From: Ignelater luminosus
Lineage: Eukaryota > Arthropoda > Insecta > Coleoptera > Elateridae
Reading direction: 5' to 3'
Length of the DNA: 64,000 nt
Assembly: GCA_011009095.1 (NCBI GenBank)
Contig: VTPC01000809.1
Span: forward strand, 36,434-100,433
Below, in pieces: positions 1 to 13,559 of the stretch. The notes under the pieces are model-generated. The model worked only from the letters and a program-made list of their open reading frames with translations, was not told the origin of the DNA and did not search any database. Numbering within the stretch: position 1 is the first letter of the stretch; each line of letters begins with the position of its first letter. The position numbers and the translations under genes were made by a program.

Positions 1-2467
1 AATGATATACATAATTATAATAAGAAGTGATTGATGCCCAAATCAGAATTATTCTTCTTAATGCTACAATTATTATCTGGCATCCCCGGTCGTCATAAGG
101 TGATCCTAAGATAACTGCAGTTTTGTGTGATTTAAAAGAAGCAAAACGCCAAGATATGTTTATCAAATCGATATCGTTTCTTGCAGCTGCTAAGATAAAA
201 TTATCCAAGATCCTCTATACAGTCACTTAGGAAATAAAAGCAAATTGAAATGTAAATTTGTAATCGATATCAATTCAGATCAAAATATGTTCGTAGAAGG
301 TTTAGGGTAAAAGAGGAATTTCAAAGCAAAATCTAAACTGATTTGCAAAACCACATTAATGTCTTAGTTAAATATCGGAGATTTGAATTTGTTGAAAAAT
401 TGCTAAACGATTATTACTACTTCTTGTAATTAATAACCACTGTTAGTGATAAGCAAAAGTTGTATACGCTTTCATTATTAAGCTTGCCTTTTCTTATTAA
501 TATAATTTAATAAAATGTTCGGTTTATCAACGATCTTGCTTTGTTTGAATTGCAGCAGTCTAGTCTCTCCAATACGCAACGCATAACCGCCAGTCTAGAT
601 CTGTTCATCGAGATGGTTGCGGTTCCCTAACATTCATTGTCAGAATTTTATTTTTTCATTTATAGAATTTTAATGTACCTTATCAAATTAAATAGTGGAT
701 GACTTCTGATAAGCTTCATGCTGATTATCTAGGTAATTAGATATCCCATATTGAATATAACAAACAAAAGAATTAAGAGTAATTTGTACTCTTTTGCAAA
801 AATGATTATTGCTTAGATCGCAGGGTGTATTCTGTAGTTTTTAGAGAGACGCCGACTGAAAATAACAGTGTGACAACGCTGAAATTATGGTTAGACAAAT
901 TCTGCTGAAAGATGTAGGTATAACTGTTAAGAAACTGTCCCAAATAAGATTAATCAAAATAGTAGAAAAGGACGTCTGAGAATGTGTTTATAAAATGTGA
1001 AGAAATAAATATTTCTATTGGGAAAAGAATGACTAACGCCCCGAAAAACAATTGCCAGGGGAAATGACAAATATGCTGGATTTACATTCCCAAAGGAAGT
1101 AAAAAGGGCTATGCCTGAATGTCTCAATCGCTTTTTCAAGAACTAAATTTTGTTTTAGAATGAAGAATGAAATTCTGTCAATCTTCGTTTGTTATTCACC
1201 CAAATATTTTGTTTGCTGACGTATAATATTCTAAATCTGTTTTGAACTGTTTTGCATAAAATTGTGAAATTGTTGATTTTACAAGTTTATTTAGGTCAGA
1301 TTAACAAAAGAATATTTTTTAGTTACGATGTTACATTGTACTTACTACATTTATTTTCTTACAACAAAAAATCTGCCCCATTGCAGTTGTATGTAGTTGG
1401 AAAGTTGAAGGAAGAAAAGTTCATTTACGTAAACATGTTCATTATAACAAGCTTTTGGGATTTTCCCTTCTCTCTAAAGAAAAATAACTCATTTCAAATT
1501 GTTGTCATAAAAAGTGGCAGTGGCATTAAGGTAGCTTTCAACAACGTTTGAAACATGCTAACGATGTATACGGTATTGTAAGTAACAATTCTTTATAAAG
1601 TGCACTTGAAGTTGTTAAACTTGTTTCAGAATTTCATTTATTCAATAGTATTTTAATTGAATATTTTATACGACAAATAAATTATTAAACCAACTGCAAT
1701 AAAACAAAGAAAAAAGTAAGTGGAACGTTAAAACTTCTCAAGCGGTGCTTTTATTATACTCGACTTCAAAATATATCAGTTTTCAAAGCTAAAAATTTTC
1801 TAAATTTATTGTTCTTAGCAAGGATAGAAACGAGAGAAATGAGGAATCAAAAACCTCCTTGACCTACAATATCGTGCAACCTGCCGCCGAATCATGAAAC
1901 GTTCTTAAATTTTTTATGAATTCCCAATCTTATACCACAACTATCAAGCTTATTTTAAAATAAAAATATGAAAGTGTCTACTACCATTATTATAGTAGCT
2001 ACATGAAAACAAAACGTTGTTTATTGATCTAAATGTGTACAGGTTATTTGATCCATCATAAAAATGTAAAAATAATCAAATTATAAAAGGGGGTTGTTTC
2101 CAGGGATAATGCTTAACGAGAACACGCAGTAGCGATACCGCTAATAACATTAGTGCTTAGGCAAAAACCACTTGCATAATAATTACCTATTTCACCAACC
2201 ACAACATTATACAGAGACCCGACATTATGGCATCCTTTAAATTTAAATTTGCTTTAATCCAATTATTGGTTTTATATATAAGCCTTTTTTTTAATCCTTT
2301 GAGTCAGAAAATAAAAGCTACATGCAGTAATAAAACAGCAAAGCTTTCTGGTTTCATTAGGTTCTCAAAAGGAAGCACTTTAACGATGGTTCTTTTACAC
2401 TAGAAGCAAAGTTTGCATTTGCAATTTCAAAATTCTAATTTAATAAGTTTTAATTGGAGTTTTGATA
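1..2467. other. AT-rich noncoding stretch
   Basis: Nothing recognised. Open frames of 60-100 codons (for example 1252-1551) have AT-driven composition and no family resemblance. If the beat gene continues in the minus direction, its 3' exons could lie here or anywhere up to 27864, but none was identified. Confidence 0.5.
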
Positions 2468-2655
2468 CAGGGTGTTTCAAATTCACGTATCCTGTTTGAA
2501 CGTTTCAGAATGATCGTTAGGTTTATTTTATCAAATCAAAACTGCATGTCTTTTTAAACTTGTTTAAAAACTGTTGTAGGTTCCCTTCCAATTTAAACAA
2601 TCTTTCATTTCTCTTTAGTTTTGAAGATAGCTAAACATGGATTTGAGACACCTTG
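2468..2655. mobile_element. 188-bp MITE with imperfect TIRs and TA duplication
   Basis: The left end reads CAGGGTGTTTCAAATTCACG and the right end, reverse complemented, reads CAAGGTGTCTCAAATCCATG. About 18 of 22 terminal positions agree. Both ends are flanked by TA (2466-2467 and 2656-2657), as expected for Tc1/mariner-type insertion. There is no coding capacity. CAGGGTGT-type ends recur elsewhere in this window. Confidence 0.65.
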
Positions 2656-5600
2656 TATGTATATTTTTTAAGTTACAAAAATTTTGGGGTTTTTTCCATT
2701 TCTTTCAATTTATGCAAGTAGAAGTGTTAACGAATTTTTGATAATAACACTTTTAACTGTATTTTTCGGTATTTTTGCCATTCAGACAGTCTGATAGATT
2801 TCCTTTAGAAGTAAATATATGATAAGAGCAAGCCTACAGACTTTACGTTAAATCAAAATAACCTCAATATTACGTGCAGACGTGTAACAATAAAAACCAA
2901 AACAGTTACTTCAGAAACCAATATGAAGCCTCCCAAACGGAAATAATTGAATTATTGATACTGTACCATATAATTTTACTAGAAGGTAACACAGCAAACT
3001 TCGAATTTTATTCACAAATTGCAAAGCAATTTAATACATTTTCATTAACCCAGCTAAATTTAGCAGCAACTTTTAAGCAAATGTTAAACTTCTAAATTTA
3101 CCTGTAACATTGTGAAACAAGCACCTGGTAAAATAATTATCGCGTATACTCACACTACAAGTATCACAACATGAACAGTAATAATAATATAACAGTCTGA
3201 TGCAAGTTTTGAATAGTTTGAAGTTAACAAATAAAATTCTTAGAAAAAAATTTAAAATAGAAAAATAAAATTCTTTTTAATTGAAAAACGCGAAATTCTT
3301 GGAAATCCTTTATAATATAGACTCATTGGAACCCTGACGGAACAATAGACTTCAACAAAAAATCATGAAACTTTTCATTCAACAGAAACTGACGTCTTCC
3401 GAATTTGGCTGACCTGGTTTCTAAAACGTGGAACAAAATTATTAGGCTTTCTATTATAAGAAGCTTTTCCAGGAAAAGACGCAGTACTATATTAGCAGAG
3501 GCAGAGACTAAGAGAGAGATAGGTTTATTTAAGGGTATACTCAAATTTTATTGCAACCGTTATAATAGAAATCATTTTTGGTTTATTATTACGAAAACTA
3601 CTAGAGCTAAAGCAAAGAAAAGTTTTGTTGCTGATACATACCTTTCCTTTTTCCCTTCCAAAAGGTTTTACGTGAAATATAAATCATGTGATAGGTCATA
3701 TGATAGCTCAATTGGACGATCATTTAATTTTGTACTTGCGTACTTGTTCTGTAATTAATCGTCGAATTGATCGATTCTATATTAAAGCTTCTACTCTATA
3801 CAGAAAATTAGATTGTAGATATGTCTGTGTTCCAGAGATAAAGGTACTCAGGTGCTCTACTGGAGAGGGAGAACCACACAGAAGCAAATCCACTTGCTCC
3901 TGGCTCGTGCAATTTGCCACAAAGTTGTAATTGCATAACGACAGTCTTTTGTTTTCGTCGAGTCATCTTTCTATACAAGGATGTACCTCAAGCCATCTTA
4001 AAAAAACTTACCACAATTTATTGTCGTATCTACGAGGCTTTTTGGTCTAGCGTCACCACTAAAAACGGTAAAAAGTTCTCTAACAGCATCTTGATATCTT
4101 TCAAAACCTCCCAGTTTACCTAGCTCAGAAGCACGTCTATGAAACCAAACTCAGCTTTGGCCAGCAAAGCAATGACAAGATTCCCAAATATTCACAAGTC
4201 CAGGCAGTTTTTCTGAACTGCCTTCTCCCTTTCTACTAAAGAGCAAAGTGACTGTTCGTGGTGCCTATAAGCTCCAGTTAGATTATATACCTTTTCAAGA
4301 TCATTGAAATCGATGTGGTAGTTCGGGAGATTTAGAAAATGACTATGTCAAAAAACAGCCAATTTTTGGTATTTAACACACTTGCTTGTCTATCCTATGT
4401 TACACAAAACGACAGTTGTACACAAAATTAAACTGAACTTTTAATAAAATTGAGACATAGTCATACTTTTATAAAGAAGTTTTTTTAGGGATGACTGTGA
4501 GAAATGAGAGAGTTAAGCGTTCACAGCCCATATGGATTGTAAAGCACACCGCATTGAAAATTCAGTGATTTTAGTAAGTACGCTCGCCGATTGCATCGAG
4601 CCAAATTATATTAAATTGCACTCAACTTTGGGATATCTACCCTTTACTGCAAAGGACATCATTTTAGAAAGAAACCATGTTAGACAAACAAAAACAAACA
4701 ATGAAACCAAACAGTTTATCGGAACATTGTTCTAAAGAAGCAAGATCGCTGTGTTCGGCTTCCCATTTTTACTTAAAATAAGAGTTTAGGGAATTATTCA
4801 TCTAAATACATTTATTCCAAAATATTTTTTACAGTATCGTTAGGCATTTGATATATAGAACTTATAAAGCTATTGGTATACGCATTCGTTCATAAATCAG
4901 CATCCAAGAAATTTTCAGGTCGTTTTACAACGTTTATCTTACTATCGAGTAGTCATTAATCCTTCTGAATAATTCGCTTTAGTCAGAAGATTCAAAACTC
5001 GTTTCAAGATATCCAAGACCAAGTACTTTCATTTCTTGTGTTGCTAAAATTCATATAAAAGGTGTAAACCAATAGCAGTAGAACTCCAGGCATTATAGGC
5101 ATCAGCTTAAGGGGCCCTATTTGAATCCGCTTGTTAGTTGTTTTTTCAGTCAGCAGACACTATCATTCTACTTATGGGAAAGCACGTTTCGCTTTAGATA
5201 GTACAATTTTAACCAAGTCTACATTAAGAGGCACGGTATGCACACCAATCAACTATCTTACGTTTTAAGAATGTACATAGGTATCACTAACTCTAAGAAC
5301 AGACTCAAAACTGTACAGACGCCGTTTCTCTATCACTGAAATACAGTAACACAAAATACCTACTAATGGGAGAACGAAAGTCGCGGAGCAAAGGTTTTGT
5401 AGTACATATTATCTCATTATGGTAGATTATCTGTCAACAAACAAATTAACTTTCTTAAAGAGGCCTATTACTCACAGTCCAACTGAGACTTCTTTTAGAT
5501 TTTCCAAATATTATTAAATGAGATTTACAAATAACCCTAGTAGAATTTCAACTTCAGTGAAAACGTCCCAAGTAACCTAACGGAATATGCAAAGCGCCAA

Positions 5601-5916
5601 TTCATCAGGCTTCACAACCCCCAACCTACTTCCGCCAGATTTCCAAGCGTCATACCTAAATAAGTGACTTTTTGCATTACCCACACATACGGATGCCCCA
5701 GTACATTCTGGGACAGAATGTTTGTATTTAGGATTCTTCATGGTTTCCTTTCATGATGAAAGCAAATTCTGATACAGTAATTCTCACGGATCCATAGCCG
5801 AAGCACTCTAACAAAGAGTTCAATATCACTCTATTTTCTAACATCATAAGACAATAAAGCTTTTGCAATTAGTCCGCACTGCAAGAAGCAGCACATGGAA
5901 TAACTTTACCACCTCA
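2656..5916. other. noncoding stretch, nothing recognised
   Basis: Only a 7-bp-stem hairpin (GGCAGTT...AACTGCC, near 4203-4224) and short fortuitous frames. Overlapping frames at 3405-3930 show no known motif. Confidence 0.5.
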
Positions 5917-6141
5917 GCAACATCAAGAATCCACGTCTTTGGGCGAGATCGTCCAGGAATTGCCACTGGGTAAAAGCAAATGTCAGAACGTTAATTCTCA
6001 TGGAGCCATCTAAACACTATTTTGCGACAACCCACCTTCACAACGAGAAAAGTATCGCGATAAGCTCGCTTCTCAAGGACCAGCTCATGGAAAACCTTTT
6101 CTATCTCAACATCAAGGATGCATGTCTTTGGGCAAGATCGC
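5917..6141 (-). pseudogene. repeated coding-like fragment, possibly retroelement
   Basis: A segment of about 34 bp at about 5917-5951 recurs at about 6107-6141 with few differences (both contain CATCAAG, GTCTTTGGGC and AGATCG). Translated on the minus strand the copies read GRSRPKTWILDV and RSCPKTCILDV. These resemble the GRPxTRWxDDV tail seen at the end of several non-LTR reverse transcriptase proteins. The surrounding frames are broken. The repeat is plain in the sequence; the retroelement origin is a guess. Confidence 0.3.
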
Positions 6142-6814
6142 AAAGGACCGCTTTTGCAACGTCACGTTTGCATTCGCAAAATCATAGCAAGGATACTATC
6201 GCCGCCAATTTTGACCACGACCAAGAATCTTGCGCTTGCCGCTGAGAACAATCACGAGTCACCATTGGTATCCCTAAATTTCCATTTATTCTATTCTTTG
6301 TTAAAAAGGAATTGATTCCTATAACGGCTACCAATTCCATTTAAAAACCGGAAAATAAATTCGATTAGTTTAATGGTACCCCAATTATATGCAATGAAGA
6401 GCATTCATTTTGTGTTTTCAATGTTTACTCTGCAAAAATGTTTGTTTCTAGTTATCATTGATAGAATTAGTACGCGTGACGACCGATAAAATTGAAAATT
6501 CTTAAGTTTGCCATCGCGTTAGATAAATTGATGTCTCGACTATCCCTTAATACTGTGCAATACGTAGTGTAGTCACTTTTTATTAACTTCATGTTTTCGT
6601 AAGTCTTTATTACGAAAGGTAATGCATTGATATACAAAATTAAAGTTTTTGAGTGTTGCATAGCCTAAAGAGGGCGATTCTTATAAAATTATTCCTGCTG
6701 ATTCCGAATCTGCTTTCCAAATTTTCCCATCACGTTTTGAGTAAAACGCGTTAGAGATTTCAGAAATTTAAATTTTTTATGGAATAATAGAGGTACATAA
6801 TTAAAGATAATTTA

Positions 6815-7275
6815 TTTACAAATCATATTTCTATTCGACTTTCGCCTGTATTTTCGTTGCTTGTGCATCTTTTCTAATGCCCAAGCAGTAGTCCACAAGT
6901 ATGTTTTTGCTGCATTTTCCCTTGAAACGCAATTCGCTTTGGGCGATATCTTAGTGAAACCTCTCAGCAAGATTGTTTGGAAGAAAATTTAGATGTCAAT
7001 GGAGGAAATGGATCTTCAGGTCTTCCTCAGCATCCAGAGTCCATGAATCTAGTGGGGATGGTATAGAAGGGTCTGTAGTATTGTGCAGCACGGGTTTTAT
7101 AGCTGAAGGGAGGTTTGGATATTTTACTTTACTCCTTGACTTATTCGATATGCCAGGATTTTAGTTGTATGGTCCCAACTGGAATGTGATGAGATTTTCC
7201 ATTCAGTCAGCTTGTGAGCTGGGAAACACATGCTTGTGGGGCGCAAACCTTCTCCTGATTTAATTGAATACAAAT
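6815..7275 (-). pseudogene. decayed copy of a repetitive insect protein of unknown function
   Basis: Reading the minus strand from about 7275 down, shifting frames give WDHTTKILAYRISQGVKYPN, LPSAIKPVLH, then DLKIHFLH followed after a stop by HLNFLPNN, ERFH, RFKGKCSKNILVDYC, and finally KQRKYRRKSNR. From memory these correspond, in order, to blocks of a protein present in many copies in insect genomes. Its C-terminal region has the pattern HFLxSHLxxFPxN...ERFHQDI...YQGKW...MLADYCW. The first two blocks and the C-terminal block are joined by a large internal deletion, and at least three frame breaks are visible. I know no function for the family. The noncoding tail may continue beyond 7275 toward 7620. 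Confidence 0.5.
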
Positions 7276-10200
7276 GCATGATGAAACAAGTATTGTGGTT
7301 TGAAGCGGCTCCGAAAATTAGAAATTCAAAAAAATAAATGTAAGGGGCAAGATATGCTAATTAAAAATTAGAAACAAATGGTGGGCAAATGACAAATTCT
7401 GATGACATATTCGCATTCAGTAGGCAAAATTACATAAGAATCAGCCAAGATTGTTGCTGGAACAAAATCTTTTACTATCCTAACTTTTATACAGTTAGGG
7501 TATACTGGCTGTTGAATTGTATCGCATACTTACCTGCAAGCTTATTTCAGTCAGTCTTGGAATGAAGTTACCGTGTCCATGTCGGTTTGGTAAGTTTGTT
7601 CCATGAGTCTTCTAGAAATTCATTGGCTGTCAAACATACCTCTGGCACTTGACACATCACAAGTTAATTTTAAATTTTTTAAACTCTATGGTTATTTTAC
7701 ACTAATTTTGAAATGTCCATCTCAAACTATAATGTCAGTGATATTTCGATATAGATTAACGTTTTAATTCACCATCGAAGATTTTTTAAATTTTTATGTT
7801 TTACAAAATTGCACTATTTCGTTGTATGTTTCAGCAGTAATAAAGTACAAAGATAGAAGTTTGAAAGTTTCAAAAACAAGCTTAGTTACTTACCGTATGA
7901 GACCCGGAGTAAACTTCCGAAAGAGAACTAACAAATCTATGGGTGATATTAAGCGAGAAAAAATAAAACTCAGATTTTATTATGTCTTCATGTTATTTTT
8001 AAAATAAAATACATATAAGTTGAATTTAAGTATAGGATTTTGAATTCAAACCGAATAACACAACAAATATTCTAAGCATATAAAGCTTGTCCAACACTAA
8101 ATTCCACTTTTGTCTTGGTTTTTTCTTAAATTTCCTACAAATTTCGGCTTGAATTCTTGTGATTATAATATTAATACGTTCTCTTAAATATGTACTTAAA
8201 ACTTACATATTATTATTTACATAATTTATAATAATAATAATTCACAGAAATTATCGAAACTTCATTTTTCCATTAGTTTAACGCGAAAGCCAAAACTGCT
8301 TTTCTGGCTCCATTGACTGTTTCATTTTCTTTTCTGCAAATAGTGTGTAAACCGACCATTTGTCCAGAACTTACATAGAGTTTACATTTTACATTAATTA
8401 ACAAATAATTGTATATATAATATTCTCGATCACAGGGATTTTTTAATATGTACATAAAAAAATTCACCATATTATCGTAGTTTTTCTTTTCCTTTAATCT
8501 ATATACAGTTTGCGTCAAAATTATTTTTTATTAGAATCTACTTAATTAGTTTATCTTTTTCGAAGTTCTGATTTAAGTGGAAAGAATATTAAATATTTTT
8601 ATTTGTAAAATAATTTTTAAGTTAATTGATGTTTATAATAATTTTAACGCATTCTGTATGTATATTTACACTTATGTGTACGACAGCTGTACAGTTACAA
8701 ATTCATAGTGAACAATATGAAAACTATCATAATAAAATTTTCTGCATTTTATTTTATCTTTAAGATGAAATATTTATTATAAGATGAAGACTAGATAATT
8801 TTTTATACACTTTGAGTAACATCACATTTTAAATTAGCTTTATCTAATTTTTCATCGTTCAGTTTATGAAAACCATTTTTAATATAAGTCTACCTTCTGA
8901 CGATATTTTATACAAAAAAACAGTTATGGAATATCGTTTAGGATTTGTTTTAAACCATCGAAGAGGTTGTCTCAGTGTCGATGTATTAGCCAAATCAAAA
9001 TACTGTTCTTACGGAAATATGAAACAGAAGCAAATTCGATAATTCATATTTATTACAGCATTTGCACGTATAAAGTAAACCTTCTCGACGATTTAATTAA
9101 GAAGACGTATTGACGCCCTTTTTCCGGGTCAAAAAGTAGGTACGACTAGAGTACGTTTTGATTGTTTTAAACATGTAGATCTTAATTTGGATATGATATA
9201 TACACATACTATAAAAATTTATTTTCAAAAATATTAAAACAAGCTAGTGAAGTTTAAAAAATATTTAGTGCCATATGAAACTACCTAGCCCAATACTGAA
9301 GAACAAGAAAACGACAGAATTAATTAATTATTAACCTTTCAAAAATATAATATCATCTTATCAGTCTATGCACCACAAATTGTCCTTTAAGGGCAAAACT
9401 AATTAAACATTTTTAATATCTTTTAAGAACACGAAAAACATTGATAAAGCTCTAATGGTATTATATTTACAAAGAAAACAAAAAATGAATGACGAATTCA
9501 CAAAATTAAAACGTAAAATGTCACAATAAGGAATGTACTTCTAAAAACCATTGCAAAAACCAAGCACCCACACATTTTAGTTCGTCTTTGGCTTTCACTT
9601 CGTTATCTTTTTAAGGAGGGCAGCATAGTTACCTTAGAGAAAGGACCAAACCGACAAAACAGCACAGCGCTATGAGGGATGCGCGTGGAAAGAAAGTAGT
9701 GTGACTTCCAGCTGCTGTAAAAACGAAAAAAATACTTGAACAAACTGTAAAAATCAATGCAAGGAAGCTTCAAGCAAAACATTCGACAAATGGAGTTTCA
9801 AAGCTTTCTCTTCCAACTAAAACAATTTGTAAATGGGAAAATACAAGACAATCGTGCATATTATAGTTAAGCGTTAATAATAGCAATCGATAAATCAAGT
9901 TCTACCGGTAACGCAGCGCTTGAAGAGATACAAAAGCGTTAATTAACTAAAATGTGCTATATATGCCAAGGAATATTGCTGTAAGGAAGGTAAAGGAAAT
10001 AGAGATCCGTAGGCATAGAAGGATATTACATGAGAACTCTCAAAGTATTGTTCATTCAAACTATTTGCGTTATATGTAATTCAGAAACTTTACAAAATCA
10101 ATAAACACAAGGTGTTGTTAAAACACACAATTCATTTGAACAGCTTTATAACTAGTAAGGCCTTTAAGTATTTTAAGCAAATTCTAATCGGATTAATAAA

Positions 10201-11185
10201 ATTCAAAAATGTGTACTTATGACGTAATAACATATATTAACTAATTAATCGATTTTCAAATAAAGACAAACCCATTTTCTTTAGAGCCAAAAGGGAAGAA
10301 TCAATTTAAGTTAAACAAGTGCATTTTTTATTTTAGCAATTTTAGAAGAAACTACATTGTATCTCAAAAATGACTATATGTAAGCAGCCTATTATCTCGT
10401 TATGCTTACTATCATTACATTACATTATAGATCTAAAGGATTTGAGATGCAACAATATATTGAATCTACTAACACATCGTATAGTAAATATTCACAACAA
10501 GGGGTATCATAACTGTTGTCTCCTTTTGTGCGACTTCCAAAAAGTAATTCTAAACATTTTTCAAGCGTTTATGGTAGTTAATTTTCAGTTTGCAATGACA
10601 CAAGTAAAGCGCATAACCTAACTGAGATTGGTTTCGTAACTGGATAGAAACTTATCTGACCTTTAAATGTCACGCGGAATGTACATCCAACAAAGTTAAT
10701 TTAACTACACGTCTTCCACGTCTGTTTGTAAACTTTACTGATATAAACATTGAGGTTGTTTATCAATCTTGTAAAAGGATAGACTGGGTTGTGGTGAAGT
10801 TGTTAATCTGAGTAACGATTGAAGTTATACAGACCTGATCACTACATAAATATCATGTCATACATGCATAGCTCACGGGATATAATTCCCTCAAGTCAGA
10901 CTTTTAATGAACCTATTAACATTCTTATTCTCGTCGAGCACAATAGGTTTACTATAAAAGAAGTTGTCTATTGCCTATTTCAATTAGAAACAGCTTTAAC
11001 TTCTACAGAGCATTTATGTTTTTAAGGTAAAATGTAGGAAACCTATTAGAATTGGAGAAGTCCCTAAAGAGCAACAGCTCTTAGTGTTTTACTTTAACTA
11101 CGTAATCTTTAAAAGTTCATGAGTTGTTTTGCCCTCATCAAATGTGCATATTATGTGCAATATCTACCGAGATATGTTCTCAGGG
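7276..11185. other. noncoding stretch, mostly AT-rich
   Basis: 7300-7620 may be the noncoding tail of the repeat protein at 6815-7275. Near 9675-9860 a frame with one stop reads VKTKKILEQTVKINARKLQA and GVSKLSLPTKTICKWE. This is faintly like a helix-turn-helix region of a transposon protein, but too weak to call. The rest shows nothing. Confidence 0.4.
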
Positions 11186-11380
11186 TTAGATTTAAACAGG
11201 CAAGACAATGTCATCAAATATCTAGATTTTTTTAACCTGTTAGACCTCTGCGTGCCTCTTGAGTTTTTGAGTATTCTCACTTTAAGATCTTTAATTTTTC
11301 CATAGCAGAAGATTTTGATTACTGCTTGGTATAGGTGCAAGGGAGCAAAAAATGTAAAGCACTGTTGTTCAGGTTCCACT
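11186..11380 (+). repeat. interspersed repeat shared with 48.86 kb
   Basis: This stretch aligns with 48862-49080. Shared blocks include ACAGGCAA, ATCATCAAAT, TCTAGA, AACCTG and CTTCTGCGT-like sequence in the same order with small indels. The copy at 48.86 kb sits just upstream of a reverse-transcriptase-like fragment, so both are probably pieces of one decayed non-LTR family. Confidence 0.45.
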
Positions 11381-12459
11381 TAATACGTCATTAGTCTTAT
11401 TCAAAATACAACTGATAAGAAAGAACATTACTATTTCATTTTGAATCTCGATAGTTGATTCTATTTATTATAGCATTTATACAATTTCTCAGTTTTCTAG
11501 ATCTAGATACAAGAAATTGAGATTGCTGGAAGAGATAGAAAATATAACAAATTCGTCAGGGACAAGGCCCACTTTGCAAGAATCTTACTGCCTAAAAGAC
11601 ATATGTACATCTTCTGCAGGTCAAAACACCTAGAAATAACCTAAGTTCTCAAAATTCTCTTATGGAAATTTTTTTTGATTGAAAAAGTGGGCGTGCAAAT
11701 TTTCTAAACAGATTTTGTGATTTCGAAACCAATAACGCTAAAAGCTGCCTTTGTAAGATTGCAATACTAGACTCTGATGATGCTACTGGTTGAGAGTTAA
11801 GTGGTGTTCTGTAGCTCCTAGACAGAACACTAATATCTGCCTAGAATTTCTTACTTGTTTCTATGTGCTCCTGGATACCAGTAATTGATCAGGTCGTGAT
11901 TAGTCTATTCTGCGTCAAAGATCATGCAATGTGTCAAAAAACTTCAGATACTTATTTTCAAATACATTTTTTGTATGATAGGTAAGCATCCGACTCTTGG
12001 TATCACTCATTACCTACTCTACTAGTTCCATTATCTTCAAGATCTTCATTGTATGAAGCTGTTGAAATCCGACCCTCATATCTAAGGATTCCTCCAACTT
12101 CTTCTTTACTGGAATATTGGCTTATCTCCTTGGGTAAGCGGTCAACACGAGACATTATTGTAAAAGCTATTATCAGCAGCTATTGATGGCCTCTTCGAAA
12201 AAGATATATCAGTTGGCTTCGTGGATTATCTTCCAGGCTTATTTCAACTGCTACATTCTCAATATCAATTAGTAAATATCTTCGATAACCAGATTTCTTC
12301 CCTTTGCGTTTTGGAATGAAAAAAATTTAACTTGCGTGACTTAACTCATCATCATTATAACCTGGAACGCCTACAAAATTACCATTAATGAAGAATGTTT
12401 AACCTTTCCGTTTTGCTTCCAAGTACTACTTTCTCAATCATCTCTTTTTTTCTGAGGAC
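11381..12459. other. stretch upstream of the Jockey remnant
   Basis: Moderately mixed composition, probably the more decayed 5' part of the Jockey-like insertion, but I could not match any motif before the endonuclease block at 12498. Confidence 0.3.
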
Positions 12460-13510
12460 ACCCATGATTCCCTAGATGACTTTTATCCTAACTTATCCGG
12501 AGACGTAAATACCAACCAAACACTCTTTATGTAACAACCATCTTACCAACCAAAGAGACTGCATCGCCACCTTCATGCCATGATTACAACCCTGCTGGCC
12601 AGATTGTTTTTTTTCACCAAAATCCAAAATTCTCGTTAGAGACCTCAACCTGATCACAACCCTGTTATTCTTCTCCTAGACAGATTCTTATAATCATCTT
12701 CAATTTTATTATGGAACACTTCATCAAACTGCATTCACAGAGAAACTATAAGCTACTTTGACCATCAACATCTAAGATTCTCTTGTTTTGGCCTTAAAGT
12801 TTACTTTTTGATTCTAAAGATTTTCTCCTATCACCTGTCAAAGATCTCATCCGTATTTGCCCTTAACGCTGTTGAACGACACTTGTTCAATCGATATAAC
12901 ATCAAGGCATAACACCAAACCACGCAAAGCTATTGACCATACAAATGCCAGTTGGGTAGCCAAGCTAGATTCCCTCTCAGAAGAAAATAACACGCTTTGG
13001 AAAATGTCACAAACCCATTTTTTTACCATCTATCTATGGCGTACATGCTGATAGTATAACTAATGCTGATCTGAAAGTCTTACATTAATGATTTTGATGA
13101 TAGCCATCCTCAGATTTTGCCATGTTTTCTCTCAATGGAAGTGTTCTGGTGTTATTGTCCTTTTCACATCCGGCCAAAAAATGACATTTCTACAAAGCTA
13201 TTACTCAATCAGTCTCCTTATTACCTTAGGAAAAATTTCCGAATAAGTTATTCTACTGCTTATTCGACCACACACCAATTAATTTCAAGTCGTGAAATAC
13301 AGCACTGACGGATTCAACCATCGCTCCCACACTGTTGGTATTTTTTTTGGACATTTGAAACGTTTTCGACAAAGTAGTAACCTCTAAGAAACTTAATATT
13401 CATACAGGCTTGGTGAAATTAATTTTTTCATATGTTTCACTACAGAACTTTCGCATGAAATACCTATGAAGGTTCTGGATCCGGCATGCACTATAAATTG
13501 CTACGTTTCT
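12460..13510 (+). pseudogene. Jockey-like non-LTR retrotransposon ORF2 remnant (endonuclease to RT)
   Basis: Broken frames in the expected order spell an ORF2 of the Jockey type. SGDVNTN and TNQRDCI at about 12498-12570 correspond to the endonuclease GDxNAKH region. DHNPVILLLD at 12652-12681 matches the conserved (S)DHNPV endonuclease motif. LDSLSEENNTLWKM at about 12970-13005 matches the pre-RT linker. STTHQL then TDGFNHRSHTVGIF (about 13267-13345) precede FLDI-NVFDKVV (about 13340-13375), RT motif A with the catalytic Asp. LNIHTGLVKLIFSYVSLQNF follows at about 13395-13455. Stops and frameshifts separate nearly every block, and no motif C (YADD) is seen. This is an old, 5'- and 3'-incomplete insertion. 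Confidence 0.75.
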
Positions 13511-13559
13511 TTGGAAACTCCCCGGTATATTTATTGAAAATTATTTCCATTTATTAAAA

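Noticed and set aside
1252-1551. 99-codon frame as a gene.
   Set aside because: AT-driven amino-acid composition, no family resemblance, no splice or promoter context; many similar frames occur by chance.
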